Assembly: GCA_013289585.1 (NCBI GenBank)
Contig: JABCZR010000002.1
Coordinates: 186,001-250,000 of the forward strand
Source: Acidobacteriota bacterium
Lineage (GTDB): Bacteria; Acidobacteriota; Terriglobia; Acidiferrales; UBA7541
Length of the DNA: 64,000 nucleotides
Direction of reading: 5' to 3'
Shown here one piece after another: positions 28,601-37,279 of this stretch. Made by a program: the position numbers and the translations under genes. The notes under the pieces are model-generated. The model worked only from the letters and a program-made list of their open reading frames with translations, was not told where the DNA came from and did no database searches. The stretch's first letter is position 1. Each line of letters opens with the position of its first letter.

Positions 28601-28731
28601 ACCTGTGGAGGCGCCAGATTTGGGAACTGCGCGATTGGCAGGGATGGGATGGAAATCGCGCCGCCGAGAATAATCAGCAGCGCGCAGACGGTTGCGAACA
28701 CCGGACGACTGATAAAGAAATCAACGAACAA
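25612..28731 (-). CDS. RND multidrug efflux permease (HAE1/AcrB type)
   Basis: The 1039-aa protein has the usual length and order of HAE1 pumps: MFVDFFISRPVFATVCALLI opening, porter motifs (GVQGMKYITSSSGNDG), the proton-relay helix GLVVDDAIVVIENVERH with adjacent Asp residues, FVPVALFPGTTGILFRQFAL, and the second half ending in LIGLASKNAILIVEFAEQLR. It should export drugs or other amphiphiles by proton antiport as a trimer with the adaptor encoded 56 bp upstream. No TolC-type outer-membrane gene is in the window. It converges on the VWFA gene with a 29-bp gap. Confidence 0.95.
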   Translation of the reverse strand: MFVDFFISRPVFATVCALLIILGGAISIPSLPIAQFPNLAPPQVVVTSIYIGANAQTVESAVTIPLEQAINGVQGMKYITSSSGNDGTSQITVTFDVTRDVDLAAVDVQNRVSQALGRLPNEVRNTGVIITKQATGFVFAAGVYSETGQYDSLFLSNYIDVYVKDVIKRVPGVGDAIIFGERKYAMRLWLDPGKMAERGLSATNVLNALQEQNVQVAAGQVGQQPAVNGQAYQFSVRAIGRLTEPSEFENIVLKTGTDGTLVRLKDVGRAELGAEDYGSILRFNGHDAIGLAITQLPGANALDVDKAAKAALLEIAKTFPPGLKYAVAFDTTTVIGESIQDVLITLLEAIVLVIIVIYLFLQDWRSTLIPAITIPVSLIGTFIFVRLFGFSINTLTLFGITLATGLVVDDAIVVIENVERHIVEGITEPHNAASVAMKEVAGAVIATSLVLVAVFVPVALFPGTTGILFRQFALTIAFSVSISAFNALTLTPALSAIFLGHHRERAQGRFFKAFNKIVEAGTHTYQRSVRQVLSWRFAAILVFVALLGCTYVVYERVPRAFIPDDDQGYIMFIVQSPQGASLTYTRDICAKVEETLSHVPEITGAFSIAGFSFTGNAPNRGMIFANLQGFDQRKGKEHSSAAVIQRLRGQLMGIQGAIVVPFNPPAVQGLGQFGGFQFELEDLGRNSLQGIAEKANELVAKGNASKDMAGLFTSFTANDPQYLIRIDREKAKSLQVPLTQITDTLQTYVGSEYVNDFDFNNRSYRVYVQADRKFRAESKDIGQYYVRSDTGKMIELSNLITIEQTANPQVISHYNLFRSAEINGNAAPGKSSGEGIAAMESLANKVLPNGMTFAWSGLSLEEIESGGKALILFALGLVVVYLTLAAQYESYVLPFIVLLAVPIALLGAIGAQALRGLENDVYCQIGLVMLIGLASKNAILIVEFAEQLRAQGMTVVDAAVEAARIRLRPILMTSLAFILGVVPLVLARGAGRAGRISVGTTVFGGMIAATTLNLLFIPVLYVIVRSIVPGGTPQTKPAN

Positions 28732-28787
28732 GTCCGGTGTCCGCCTTTGAAGGGATTCGAATGGCGCCGCTCATCGGTCCTAGGCGC

Positions 28788-29948
28788 CTACTGGCCCGCG
28801 GCGGCTTTGCCGTCGCTTTGCGCTTGCTCCGCCACAGGCATGCCGTCCTGCAGGAACTGCATCCCTGAAGTGATGATGTGATCCCCGGGCTTCAGGCCGT
28901 CGAGCACGGCATAATCGTTGCCAATGGTGTCGCCGAGCTTCAGGATTCTTTGCCGCGCCACCGTTCCGCTTGCTTCCTTCACCGCAACGAAAGCGAAGAA
29001 CTGCCCATTGATGCGCAGCACCGCAAGTATCGGAATCACTGGGCCTTCGCGCGTGCCCCAGGTAATCTGTGCGCGAATCTGTTGTGCCATCCGCAGCTTG
29101 TCCTGAGAATTCGCGATCGTCGCTTTGGCCAGCACGCTCTGCGTGTCGGTATCCACCTGCGGCGAAACGAACGTGATGCGCGTCTCACCCGCCGGATTGC
29201 CTGCACTGTCCAGCAATCGCACGGGCAGCCCAACTTTTAAATTTCGCGCGCGCTCCGCAGGCACGTAAATGTATGCCTCCAGCGCGCCCGGCTCGTCGAT
29301 CGTCGTCAGCAACGTCGAAACCGTCACGCGATCGCCCATTCGAACGGGGATATCTCCGACGATGCCGTCCATCGGCGCCGTCACGCTGTAGTAATGCAGC
29401 TCCACTTTTTGTTGCGTTACCTGTTCGTCCAGCGCTTTCACCTGCGCCAGCGCGCCTTCATAGTTCGTTTGCGCGTTATCAAAATCCTGTTTGCTGATCA
29501 CCCCGGCCGCAAAAAGTTTCTGCGCGCGCTCCAGTGAAACCTTCGCATAGCGCAAGTTCGCCTCCTGCGCCGCGCGCGTCGCCTCCTGGCTGCTCACCGT
29601 TGCCTGTTGCTTCAGCGGATCAATTTGCAGCAGAGCCGTTCCCGCACTCACGCGGTCGCCGGACTTTACGGAAATTTTTGTGATTTGCCCTTCGACCTGC
29701 GGATTGATGACCGCGGAATGCCGTGATTTCAGCAACGAAAGATATTCGGACGTGTCGGGAATTTTCACCGAAGCAGTGACCCGCGTTTGCACCGGAATCG
29801 CCGGCGCTCCTGCGCCTGGCGGATTGTCGGCGGCGCTCTTCTGGCAGCCAGCCAGAAAAGTAGCCATCGCAAGCGTCAACAGCAGAGCTGACGCGCGGGA
29901 TTTCGCAGTCTTTCGATTCTCTTGGCGAATTGGGAGAGCTGCGCTCAT
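28788..29948 (-). CDS. RND efflux periplasmic adaptor lipoprotein
   Basis: The 386-aa protein has a lipoprotein signal (LLLTLAMATFLAGCQKS, Cys at 35). The membrane-fusion pattern follows: SAVINPQVEGQITKISVKSG (biotinyl-lipoyl half), a long alpha hairpin (QEATRAAQEANLRYAKVSLE to ALAQVKALDEQVTQQ), then VTAPMDGIVGDIPVRMGDRV and beta-barrel and membrane-proximal domains. It links the RND permease to an outer-membrane channel. It is upstream of the permease gene in the same operon. Confidence 0.94.
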   Translation of the reverse strand: MSAALPIRQENRKTAKSRASALLLTLAMATFLAGCQKSAADNPPGAGAPAIPVQTRVTASVKIPDTSEYLSLLKSRHSAVINPQVEGQITKISVKSGDRVSAGTALLQIDPLKQQATVSSQEATRAAQEANLRYAKVSLERAQKLFAAGVISKQDFDNAQTNYEGALAQVKALDEQVTQQKVELHYYSVTAPMDGIVGDIPVRMGDRVTVSTLLTTIDEPGALEAYIYVPAERARNLKVGLPVRLLDSAGNPAGETRITFVSPQVDTDTQSVLAKATIANSQDKLRMAQQIRAQITWGTREGPVIPILAVLRINGQFFAFVAVKEASGTVARQRILKLGDTIGNDYAVLDGLKPGDHIITSGMQFLQDGMPVAEQAQSDGKAAAGQ

Positions 29949-30071
29949 CTTTAGTCTGGCCGCTTAAAATCTTACGACAATCGGAGGTCCGCGCAAAATC
30001 GGGAGAGGGAGTAACTCCCTTCATTGGACGCGCTGTAAGGGGATTGGTTACTTGGGGTTAACCGCCGATTC

Positions 30072-31163
30072 CTAGTAGAAATCGCGCGAGTCAATTCTCT
30101 TGCTGGAGAGGCCGAGCTGCAGCACATCCATCTGCTCGGGACGGTCAAAAAACTTGCCCGGGAAAAAAGTTTTTGCCAGCACGCGCACGCCGCCAAACGC
30201 CAGGCCCAGCACCACCGCCACCACCATGAACAGGAGCGTGGCGATGATAATTTTTGCGACGGTGGTCAGAAACGGTGGATCAGTGATGGTGTGGGTGGGC
30301 TCATGCCATGTGACGCTGGTGTCGTAGTTCACGGCCTCGCGCAATGCACCCGCGTAGGTCACCGAAGATGGCCGCAGCACAATGGAAAGCAGCGATGCTT
30401 TGCGCTCAATCGACGTTCCTGATTGCTTCGCGCCAGCGCTGATCGCCTGTTCGATGTGCCGGAGATGCTGCTCCGCCAGTTGCGGCGTCGGGTATTCGAT
30501 CAGCAGCAAGACCGCTTCATCCTTCATAGTCTTGTACTGCGCCACCATCGCCTCGGCTCCGCTATTGAATCCCGCCTCATTCACAAGCCCAGCAAGCTCT
30601 TCTCGTTTTAGCGACCTTAACGCACTTTGTAATCCAGCAGGACCAAGCGAATACTTTTGTGTGCCGTCCATGAATCCCTGCGGTAAATACGCACGAATCG
30701 GCGGCAGCGGAGTCCGGTCCGAATGCAAGCTCAAGCTCTTGATCAATTGCTGCAGCTCGGCGGTGGAAGGGCTCTGCACCGGCGAAACTTTGACCACAAC
30801 GTTGCCAACCAGCGCCAGAAGCCTATCGCGGTCAACCGCCGTGTTATTTCCTACTGTCGATGGCCGCATGTCCGTGTTGATCAGAGAAGTGTAGATTTCG
30901 TACGCGCCGCTCGGGTCGTGGAACTGAGAAATCCACACCGTCAGATTCTGCCCACCATTGGAGTACGAACGAATCTGCGAGCTGGTCAACCCAGCTTCAT
31001 TCAGTTGCTCCTGCGATGCGCCATCAGGCTTTGCCGTCTGGGAAGGAGAAGTGGCGGACCAGGCACCGAAATGGTCAGGTAGAAGCGGCTGCTGTTGGGC
31101 AGAGGAGAACGGCGCGGCGGCAAGCGCCAGCAGGAAAACGCTAACAATGCAAAGCTTTCTCAT
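30072..31163 (-). CDS. DUF6599-like secreted/membrane protein
   Basis: The 363-aa product starts with a signal peptide (LCIVSVFLLALAAAPFSSAQ). It then has PLLPDHFGAWSA near the mature start and a conserved middle (YLPQGFMDGTQKYSLGPAGL, AMVAQYKTMKDEAVLLLIEY). A membrane helix near 300-325 (AKIIIATLLFMVVAVVLGLA) is followed by a short cytoplasmic tail ending in SRDFY. The pattern matches an acidobacterial family annotated DUF6599, as I recall; function is unknown. AGAGG lies five bases before the ATG. It follows the amidase gene on the minus strand with a 26-bp gap. Confidence 0.75.
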   Translation of the reverse strand: MRKLCIVSVFLLALAAAPFSSAQQQPLLPDHFGAWSATSPSQTAKPDGASQEQLNEAGLTSSQIRSYSNGGQNLTVWISQFHDPSGAYEIYTSLINTDMRPSTVGNNTAVDRDRLLALVGNVVVKVSPVQSPSTAELQQLIKSLSLHSDRTPLPPIRAYLPQGFMDGTQKYSLGPAGLQSALRSLKREELAGLVNEAGFNSGAEAMVAQYKTMKDEAVLLLIEYPTPQLAEQHLRHIEQAISAGAKQSGTSIERKASLLSIVLRPSSVTYAGALREAVNYDTSVTWHEPTHTITDPPFLTTVAKIIIATLLFMVVAVVLGLAFGGVRVLAKTFFPGKFFDRPEQMDVLQLGLSSKRIDSRDFY

Positions 31164-31189
31164 CCCAGCCTCTATTAGACACCAAAAGA

Positions 31190-33406
31190 CTAGTTTTGGT
31201 TTCTGGATTGTTCTACCGCCGGCGCGGCTCCGGCCCGGCTCCCCGGTGTCTTTGCAGGAAGGTTGACCGACACGCTGTTCATACTCTGCAAGTAGCTGGC
31301 TACACCCTGATACAAGCCCTCGGCCACTCTCTGGCGCTGCTCGGGCTTTTTGAGGAGTTGTTCGTCGGCCGGGTTGCTCAAGAAGGAGATTTCCGTGAGG
31401 ATCGACGGCATGTCTGCGCCAATCAGCACCACGAAAGGCGCCTTGCGCACTCCACGGTTCTTCACCGATTTGCCAGATTTGTCAGCACGCTTCGAGAGTG
31501 AGTCCTGCACGTCTTCCGCAAACTCTTTGGATTCGTCGATTTTTTCCGTGCGCGCAATCTTCTTTACCAGATCCTGCAGATCGTGAACGCCTTCTTGCGC
31601 CGTGGCGTTTTCGCGTGCAGCCACTTCCATCGCCTCTGCCGAGCCTTTCAGGTTCAAGTAATACGTCTCGATGCCGCGCGCTCCGTGATCCTGGCTCGAA
31701 TTCGCGTGAATGGAAATGAAGAGATCCGCCTTGGCCTGATTCGCAATGTTGGTGCGCTCTTCCAGCGGAATGAAGGTATCGTCCGAGCGGGTATAAACCA
31801 CATCGGCGCCAGGCAAACGTTGTTGAATAATCTTGCCGAGCCGCAGTGCCACGTCCAGGCAGAGGTCCTTCTCCATCAATCCGGTCGGCCCAATCGTTCC
31901 CGTGTCGTGGCCGCCGTGGCCGGCGTCAATCACAATCCTGCCAATCTTCAGACCCAGCGCGCGCGTCAAGGTGGACTGCCCGTCCCGCGTGGGTTGTGGA
32001 GAGGTTGCAGGTTGGATCAAATCCGGCTTCGCGTTTGCGCCCTTGAGCGATTTCGTTTTTCCATTTTTCGCGTTGGGAGCTGCGTTGTTCGCAACTGCTG
32101 GTGTGGTCCCCACAATGGAGCCGCTGACCGCGCTGCTGGAATTCGAAGCCGGTTGCCCCGCCGGAACTGAGTTCACCCCTGAACTCTTTGACGCCACGTT
32201 CTGGACGCTTCCCCCGCCCGAAGGTGTGCCGCCCGCGTTCTCACTCGCATCGCCTTCGGAATTCTGCGGCTCGCGTTTTGATTTGGCCGTGCGGACCGGC
32301 GCCGGCGCGGAATTTGCGTAAAGATCGATCACCAATTGCGACGGGTTGTTCGCGAGCGACGCCGTGTAATCCTTCACTCCGTTCACATCCAGGACAACCC
32401 GCACAACACCTTCATGATTTTGCGCCACGCGCACAGCCGTCAACAGATTGCCGTCCACGTGAATATTTCCGCGCGCCACTTCCGTAGTAAGCCGCGCCGC
32501 ATGTAAATCGAAAAATATTCGATCAGGATTCGCGATGCGCCCGGAAGCATACTGCACGGTGTTTTCGAGGTCGATGGTAACGCGTGTGGCGTCGCCATTC
32601 GCAGCGGTCCTGATCCGCCGCACCCGCGGAATCTCCGAAGAATTCGCCGCACTCACGGATTTGCCGCCGGAATGCGCCGGCGCGCTTGCGTTTGCTCGCG
32701 CATCCTCGCCGGCTGGTTCGGCTGGCGGGGAGTTTGCCGGCGCAGTCAGCGATGCAGTTTGCGCATCGCTATTCTGCAAGAGCGCCAATTCCGCCAGCGA
32801 CTCTTGCACTTCGCGTTTTTTCGGGGAGCGCGGATAGCGCTTCAAAAAGTCTTCATAGGTTTTTTTCGCGAGCGCCGAATCTCCCAGCTGATCCCGCTGC
32901 AATTTCGCCATGCGCAGAATCGCGTCCTGGCAAAAATGGTTCGTCGGATACTCGTGTACCAGGAACTGGTAGGAATCCACCGCCGACTGGTAATAGCTCC
33001 GCCCGAAGCGGTCGCCCATTTCCGTGTACACCTCGGCGATGGCCAGCAGGGAATCGGGCACTTCGGGGGCGCGAGGCGTAATCAGCGCGACGCGGCGATA
33101 ACTGGAAACCACCTGCTTGTATGCGGCGAGCGTGCGCTTTTCGGGCGGCGCACCGTTCAATTCCGCGCGCTGTTCTTCGGCCCGCGCGAATTGTGTGCTT
33201 GCGGATTGCCGTTTCACCGCAGCCGTGGAGTCGCCGGGTTCCGCAGTGGACCGCGCACGGGCAGCAGAAGCAACGCTTAGCGCCAATCCCAGCGACAGAA
33301 AAACCGGCGAAAGACAGGCGAAGCTCTTGTGCAAAATTTTTTTGGCCGGACTCAGCAATCTACATCCCCAAACACAGCCCACGCATTCCAAAAAACAGCA
33401 ATGCAT
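31190..33406 (-). CDS. N-acetylmuramoyl-L-alanine amidase with TPR-like and AMIN domains
   Basis: The 738-aa protein has an N-terminal hydrophobic signal region (SPVFLSLGLALSVASAARA), then a tetratricopeptide-like region (about 70-200, FLVHEYPTNHFCQDAILRMA and FLKRYPRSPKKREV), an AMIN domain at about 245-350 (VRRIRTAANGDATRVTIDLE, VRVVLDVNGVKDYTA), a low-complexity linker and a C-terminal Amidase_3 domain. The zinc site shows as VIDAGHGGHDTGTIG, EKDLCLD and ISIHANSS, with TEISFLSNP at the end. It cleaves the stem peptide from peptidoglycan in the periplasm. The TPR-type front part resembles YbgF-like folds and is not usual for AmiC. The start codon is uncertain. Confidence 0.92.
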   Translation of the reverse strand: MHCCFLECVGCVWGCRLLSPAKKILHKSFACLSPVFLSLGLALSVASAARARSTAEPGDSTAAVKRQSASTQFARAEEQRAELNGAPPEKRTLAAYKQVVSSYRRVALITPRAPEVPDSLLAIAEVYTEMGDRFGRSYYQSAVDSYQFLVHEYPTNHFCQDAILRMAKLQRDQLGDSALAKKTYEDFLKRYPRSPKKREVQESLAELALLQNSDAQTASLTAPANSPPAEPAGEDARANASAPAHSGGKSVSAANSSEIPRVRRIRTAANGDATRVTIDLENTVQYASGRIANPDRIFFDLHAARLTTEVARGNIHVDGNLLTAVRVAQNHEGVVRVVLDVNGVKDYTASLANNPSQLVIDLYANSAPAPVRTAKSKREPQNSEGDASENAGGTPSGGGSVQNVASKSSGVNSVPAGQPASNSSSAVSGSIVGTTPAVANNAAPNAKNGKTKSLKGANAKPDLIQPATSPQPTRDGQSTLTRALGLKIGRIVIDAGHGGHDTGTIGPTGLMEKDLCLDVALRLGKIIQQRLPGADVVYTRSDDTFIPLEERTNIANQAKADLFISIHANSSQDHGARGIETYYLNLKGSAEAMEVAARENATAQEGVHDLQDLVKKIARTEKIDESKEFAEDVQDSLSKRADKSGKSVKNRGVRKAPFVVLIGADMPSILTEISFLSNPADEQLLKKPEQRQRVAEGLYQGVASYLQSMNSVSVNLPAKTPGSRAGAAPAVEQSRNQN

Positions 33407-33491
33407 TCAACAAATGACTTCAAAATTCCGAGCCGCAAAATGCCGGCTGCCCGGAAAGCAAAAACCAACCACTAAAAGCTTACAACTTTTT

Positions 33492-34208
33492 TTAATCGTT
33501 GGTGAAAACGACGCGGCCGCTCGGAGTGACATCTCTGTGGATTGCTCGCGCATTAATGAACGCGTCCGTAAGACGTCCCGACCCTGGCCGGAAGTAGGCA
33601 TTCTGTACCTTCAGTACGTAGTTCTGCGTCTCGCGAAACGCGGGGATGCCGTGTGCCCGATCTACGGCTCCCTCACCCGCATTGTACGCCGCCAAAGCCA
33701 GATCCAGGTTGCCATTGTAGCGTTCCAGCAACCACTTCAGGTGTTTGACCCCGGCGTCAATGTTTTGCTGCGGGTTGAACACGTCATAAGCTCCGTATCG
33801 TTGTGCCGTCGTGGGAATCAACTGCATCAATCCGCCGGCGCCCTTGTGGGAATAAGCCCTTGGATTCCAGTTCGATTCCGTTTCGATCACCGCGCGAACC
33901 AGTGCGGGGTCCACGTGGTGACGTTCCGCTGCTTCTCTTACCAGTTTCTCGACGCCGTCGCGGTCGATACTTACGGCCGGACGTTCGCGTCCTGAGAAAG
34001 AAGATTCAGCGGCGAGGTAGATGGTTGCGCGCGGCTTTCCGAGTCCCAACTTAACGGTAACCGGCGGTTCGGCGTTCACAAACAACTGCCGGCCCGTCGG
34101 TTCCACGACCTTGGTGATCTGGGCGCTGGCGCCCTGTGCAAAAAAAGCGGCGCAAAGAACCAGCGTTCCTGGAATCTGCCAAGCCGTGTTTGCCGTACGT
34201 TTTGCCAT
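33492..34208 (-). CDS. Lytic transglycosylase (SLT domain)
   Basis: The 238-aa protein has a signal peptide (TAWQIPGTLVLCAAFFAQGA) and a C-terminal SLT domain. The catalytic Glu is in LVRAVIETESNWNPRAYSHK, followed by GAGGLMQLIPTTAQRYG, NIDAGVKHLKWLL and LALAAYNAGEGAVD. This is family 1 transglycosylase wording. It cuts glycan strands of peptidoglycan with 1,6-anhydro ends. It is next to the amidase, so the pair may remodel the wall together. ATG 34206-34208 is preferred to a GTG at 34232. Confidence 0.92.
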   Translation of the reverse strand: MAKRTANTAWQIPGTLVLCAAFFAQGASAQITKVVEPTGRQLFVNAEPPVTVKLGLGKPRATIYLAAESSFSGRERPAVSIDRDGVEKLVREAAERHHVDPALVRAVIETESNWNPRAYSHKGAGGLMQLIPTTAQRYGAYDVFNPQQNIDAGVKHLKWLLERYNGNLDLALAAYNAGEGAVDRAHGIPAFRETQNYVLKVQNAYFRPGSGRLTDAFINARAIHRDVTPSGRVVFTND

Positions 34209-34417
34209 CGTGCCCTGGGGAAGGCCAACCACAATACCTGGAACCTACAATAGAATGAACAGTTTTCGACATTACCGCAGAGCGGTCAATGTCCCTTCCG
34301 TACTAGTGGCCTAGCCGGGCGGTCTACACTAGGGAAGATCGCCTGGCGAGTAAAACGTCTTGCGAAGCCGTGTCGCAGAGGTCTCCCCCCGCATACAGGC
34401 TCCTGGCGCTAACCCAA

Positions 34418-37252
34418 TTATAGCAAGGGCTCGAGGAGGGAGGGGATACTCAATAGGGCACTTTTTAGGGCTGCTGTGTCTTTACCGCCAGCCTCAGCCA
34501 GGTCCGGCCGGCCGCCTCCGGAGCCGCCGACCTGCTTGGCGAGTGCCTGTATCAGCTTGCCAGCATGGACTTTAGCGGTCAGGTCCTTGGTTACCCCGGC
34601 GATCAGGGCCACCTTGCCGTCCTCGGGCATACCCAAGGCGACGACCCCGGAGCCCAGCTTCTGGCGCAGAGTGTCCACCAGTTGGCGGAGACCCTCCCGG
34701 TCGACATTGGCGACCTCGGCAGCGATCAACTTGACCCCTTTGACGGTCTGGACGCGGGCGGCAAGCTCGTCGACCTGGCTGAGGGCGCCTTTGCGTTTTT
34801 GGGCTTCCAACTCCTTTTCGAGGTGCTTGGCGGTTTGTGACAGTTTTTCGACCTGAGCCAGGATGCCGTCTTCGCCGACGTTCAGGGTGGCGGCGATTTG
34901 CCGAAGGATTTGCGCCTGATGCTGGTAGTGCTCGAGGGCGCCGATGCCGGTAACCGCTTCGATGCGGCGGACGCCGGCGGCGACGGATTCTTCACTGACG
35001 ATTTTCAGGACGCCGATGTCGCCGACGCGCTGGACGTGGGTGCCGCCGCAGAGCTCTTTGGAGTAGAAGCCGCGAGCGGCGCGGGGATCGGGAATGGTGA
35101 CGACGCGGACGTTGTGCTCGGGGTATTTGTCGCCGAAGAAGGCCAGGGCGCCGGAAGCCAGTGCCTCTTCGAGTGAAGTGACGTTGGTCTCGATTTGCGT
35201 GTTCAGGCGAATCTCGTCGTTCACCTGCTGCTCGATGTCGCGCAGCTCCTCGGCATCCACGGGAGCGAAGTGCGAAAAATCAAAGCGCAATCGCTCTGGC
35301 GCATTCAGTGAACCAGACTGCTTGACGTGCGTGCCCAGAATGTTGCGCAGCGCGGCGTTTACCAGGTGGGTTCCGGAGTGGTTGCGAATGATTCGCGCGC
35401 GGCGTTCCGCATCGGCAACGACTGCCACGCGATCGCCGACGTGCAGAGTTTCCTTCGCGACGACTTTGTGGGCGACGAGACCTGCGACAGGATAAAACGC
35501 GCCCTTCACTTCCGCGAGTTGCTGCGATTCCGAATTGTCGTAGAACGCGCCGGTGTCCGCCACTTGCCCGCCGGACTCCGCGTAGATCACGGTGCGGTCC
35601 AGAACGACTTCGCCGGTTTCGCCGGGCTTCAGCTCATTCACCGAACCATTTTTCGTGATGATGGCTTCAATCCGGCAATCCTTCGCACACGTCCCAAAAT
35701 AAAAATCCGGCTCTGTCTTGAATGTCTCCGCCAGCTTTGCATACGCCGGATTCGCCGCCTCCTTCGAGCCGCCCTTCCACGACGCCCGGGCTTTCGTCCG
35801 CTGCTCTTGCATTGCGCGTTCAAAGCCGGCCCAATCGACTTTAATTTCGGCATCTCGCGTCAGATCTTCGATGAAATCACGCGGCAAGCCATAGGTATCG
35901 TAGAGCTTAAAAGCTAAGTCACCCGGATATTCGACCGAGGCACCATTTTGCTTCTGTTCCGATCTAAGCTGGAGAAGATGCTCGTGTTCCTCGTCGCGTG
36001 CCTTCTTGGTCCTGGTGAGCGCATCTCCAGGTCCGGGCCGATCATGCCGTAGGCGGAGGTTATATTCGTCGTCCTCGAACTGTTCTAGACCCGCATCAAG
36101 CGTGCGGGCGAACCTTGTCTCTTCGCCCTTCACGATGTCTGAAACGCGTTGCGAACTCTCTTGCAATTCCGGGTAAGCACCTTTCATCTGGTCTCGAACG
36201 GTCAGCACCAAGTGGTGCAAGAAAGGCGCTTCTTGGCCAAGGAGGCGCCCATGATATATTCCGCGGCGCATGATTTTGCGGAGGACATAGCCGCGGCCTT
36301 CGTTCGATGGCAGAACCCCGTCTGTAATGAGAAAGGTTGTCGCGCGAGCGTGATCGGCAATGACGCGTAGAGAGGCTGCACCGCCCTTGCCGACTTCGGA
36401 TTTCATTTCCTTCTCATAGTCTACGCCACAAAGTTCGGCGGCACGCTTAAGCAGGGGGACGAAAAGATCGGTGTCGTAGTTGGAGATGACGCCTTCGAGA
36501 ACGGCGGCGGCTCGCTCGAGGCCCAAGCCGGTGTCGACGCAGGGTTTTGGCAATGGTGTGAGCGTGCCGCTGGCGTCGCGGTTAAACTGCATGAAGACGA
36601 GATTCCAGATTTCGACGTAGCGGCCGCAATCGCAGGGAAATTTGCAGTCGAGGTGGCCCTCCTCGGACGCGTCAGGCCCCATGTCATAGAAGACTTCGCT
36701 GCACGGGCCACAAGGGCCTGTGTCTCCCATCGCCCAGAAATTGTCTTTCAGTCCAGGAATCGGAACGATTCGATCGGCTGGAATGTTCTGCTCGCGCCAA
36801 AACTCCCGGGCTTCCTCATCCACCCCAAGCGTTTTGCCGGGCGACACTTCCGCGCCGCCAAAGACCGTGACGTAGAGCTTATCTTTCGCAATTCCAAACC
36901 ATTGCGGAGAAGTGACGAGTTCCCAGGCGTAGGCGATGGCGTCTTTTTTGAAATAATCGCCAAACGAAAAATTGCCGAGCATCTCGAAAAAGGTGTGATG
37001 GCGCTTGGTGAAGCCGACGTTTTCAAGGTCGTTGTGCTTGCCGCCGGCGCGGACGCATTTCTGGCAGGAAGTGGCGCGCGTGTAATCGCGTTTTTCGAGG
37101 CCGAGGAAGACGTCCTTGAACTGGTTCATCCCGGCGTTGGTGAAGAGAAGGGTAGGGTCGCCGTGGGGCACGAGCGAGGAACTGCGGACGCGGCGGTGGC
37201 CCTTGCCTGCAAAGAATTGCAAGAACTTTTCGCGAATCTCGTTGCCGGTCAT
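34418..37252 (-). CDS. alaS: Alanine-tRNA ligase
   Basis: The 944-aa protein begins MTGNEIREKFLQFFAGKGH and shows class II motifs (TLLFTNAGMNQFKDVFLG, TFFEMLGNFSFGDYF, GLGLERAAAVLEG), the editing-domain zinc ligands in IIRNHSGTHLVNAA and ELCGGTHVQRVGD, and a C-terminal oligomerisation domain with a Gly-rich GGSGGGRPDLAEAG. It charges tRNA-Ala. A charged insert of about 40-45 residues lies between GLEQFEDDEYN and DLAFKLYDTYGLPRDF, where most AlaS proteins have a shorter loop. ATG 37250-37252 is chosen; a GTG at 37279 would add nine residues. Confidence 0.96.
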   Translation of the reverse strand: MTGNEIREKFLQFFAGKGHRRVRSSSLVPHGDPTLLFTNAGMNQFKDVFLGLEKRDYTRATSCQKCVRAGGKHNDLENVGFTKRHHTFFEMLGNFSFGDYFKKDAIAYAWELVTSPQWFGIAKDKLYVTVFGGAEVSPGKTLGVDEEAREFWREQNIPADRIVPIPGLKDNFWAMGDTGPCGPCSEVFYDMGPDASEEGHLDCKFPCDCGRYVEIWNLVFMQFNRDASGTLTPLPKPCVDTGLGLERAAAVLEGVISNYDTDLFVPLLKRAAELCGVDYEKEMKSEVGKGGAASLRVIADHARATTFLITDGVLPSNEGRGYVLRKIMRRGIYHGRLLGQEAPFLHHLVLTVRDQMKGAYPELQESSQRVSDIVKGEETRFARTLDAGLEQFEDDEYNLRLRHDRPGPGDALTRTKKARDEEHEHLLQLRSEQKQNGASVEYPGDLAFKLYDTYGLPRDFIEDLTRDAEIKVDWAGFERAMQEQRTKARASWKGGSKEAANPAYAKLAETFKTEPDFYFGTCAKDCRIEAIITKNGSVNELKPGETGEVVLDRTVIYAESGGQVADTGAFYDNSESQQLAEVKGAFYPVAGLVAHKVVAKETLHVGDRVAVVADAERRARIIRNHSGTHLVNAALRNILGTHVKQSGSLNAPERLRFDFSHFAPVDAEELRDIEQQVNDEIRLNTQIETNVTSLEEALASGALAFFGDKYPEHNVRVVTIPDPRAARGFYSKELCGGTHVQRVGDIGVLKIVSEESVAAGVRRIEAVTGIGALEHYQHQAQILRQIAATLNVGEDGILAQVEKLSQTAKHLEKELEAQKRKGALSQVDELAARVQTVKGVKLIAAEVANVDREGLRQLVDTLRQKLGSGVVALGMPEDGKVALIAGVTKDLTAKVHAGKLIQALAKQVGGSGGGRPDLAEAGGKDTAALKSALLSIPSLLEPLL

Positions 37253-37279
37253 TGTTTTCGCGGTGCCCTTGCCGGGCAC

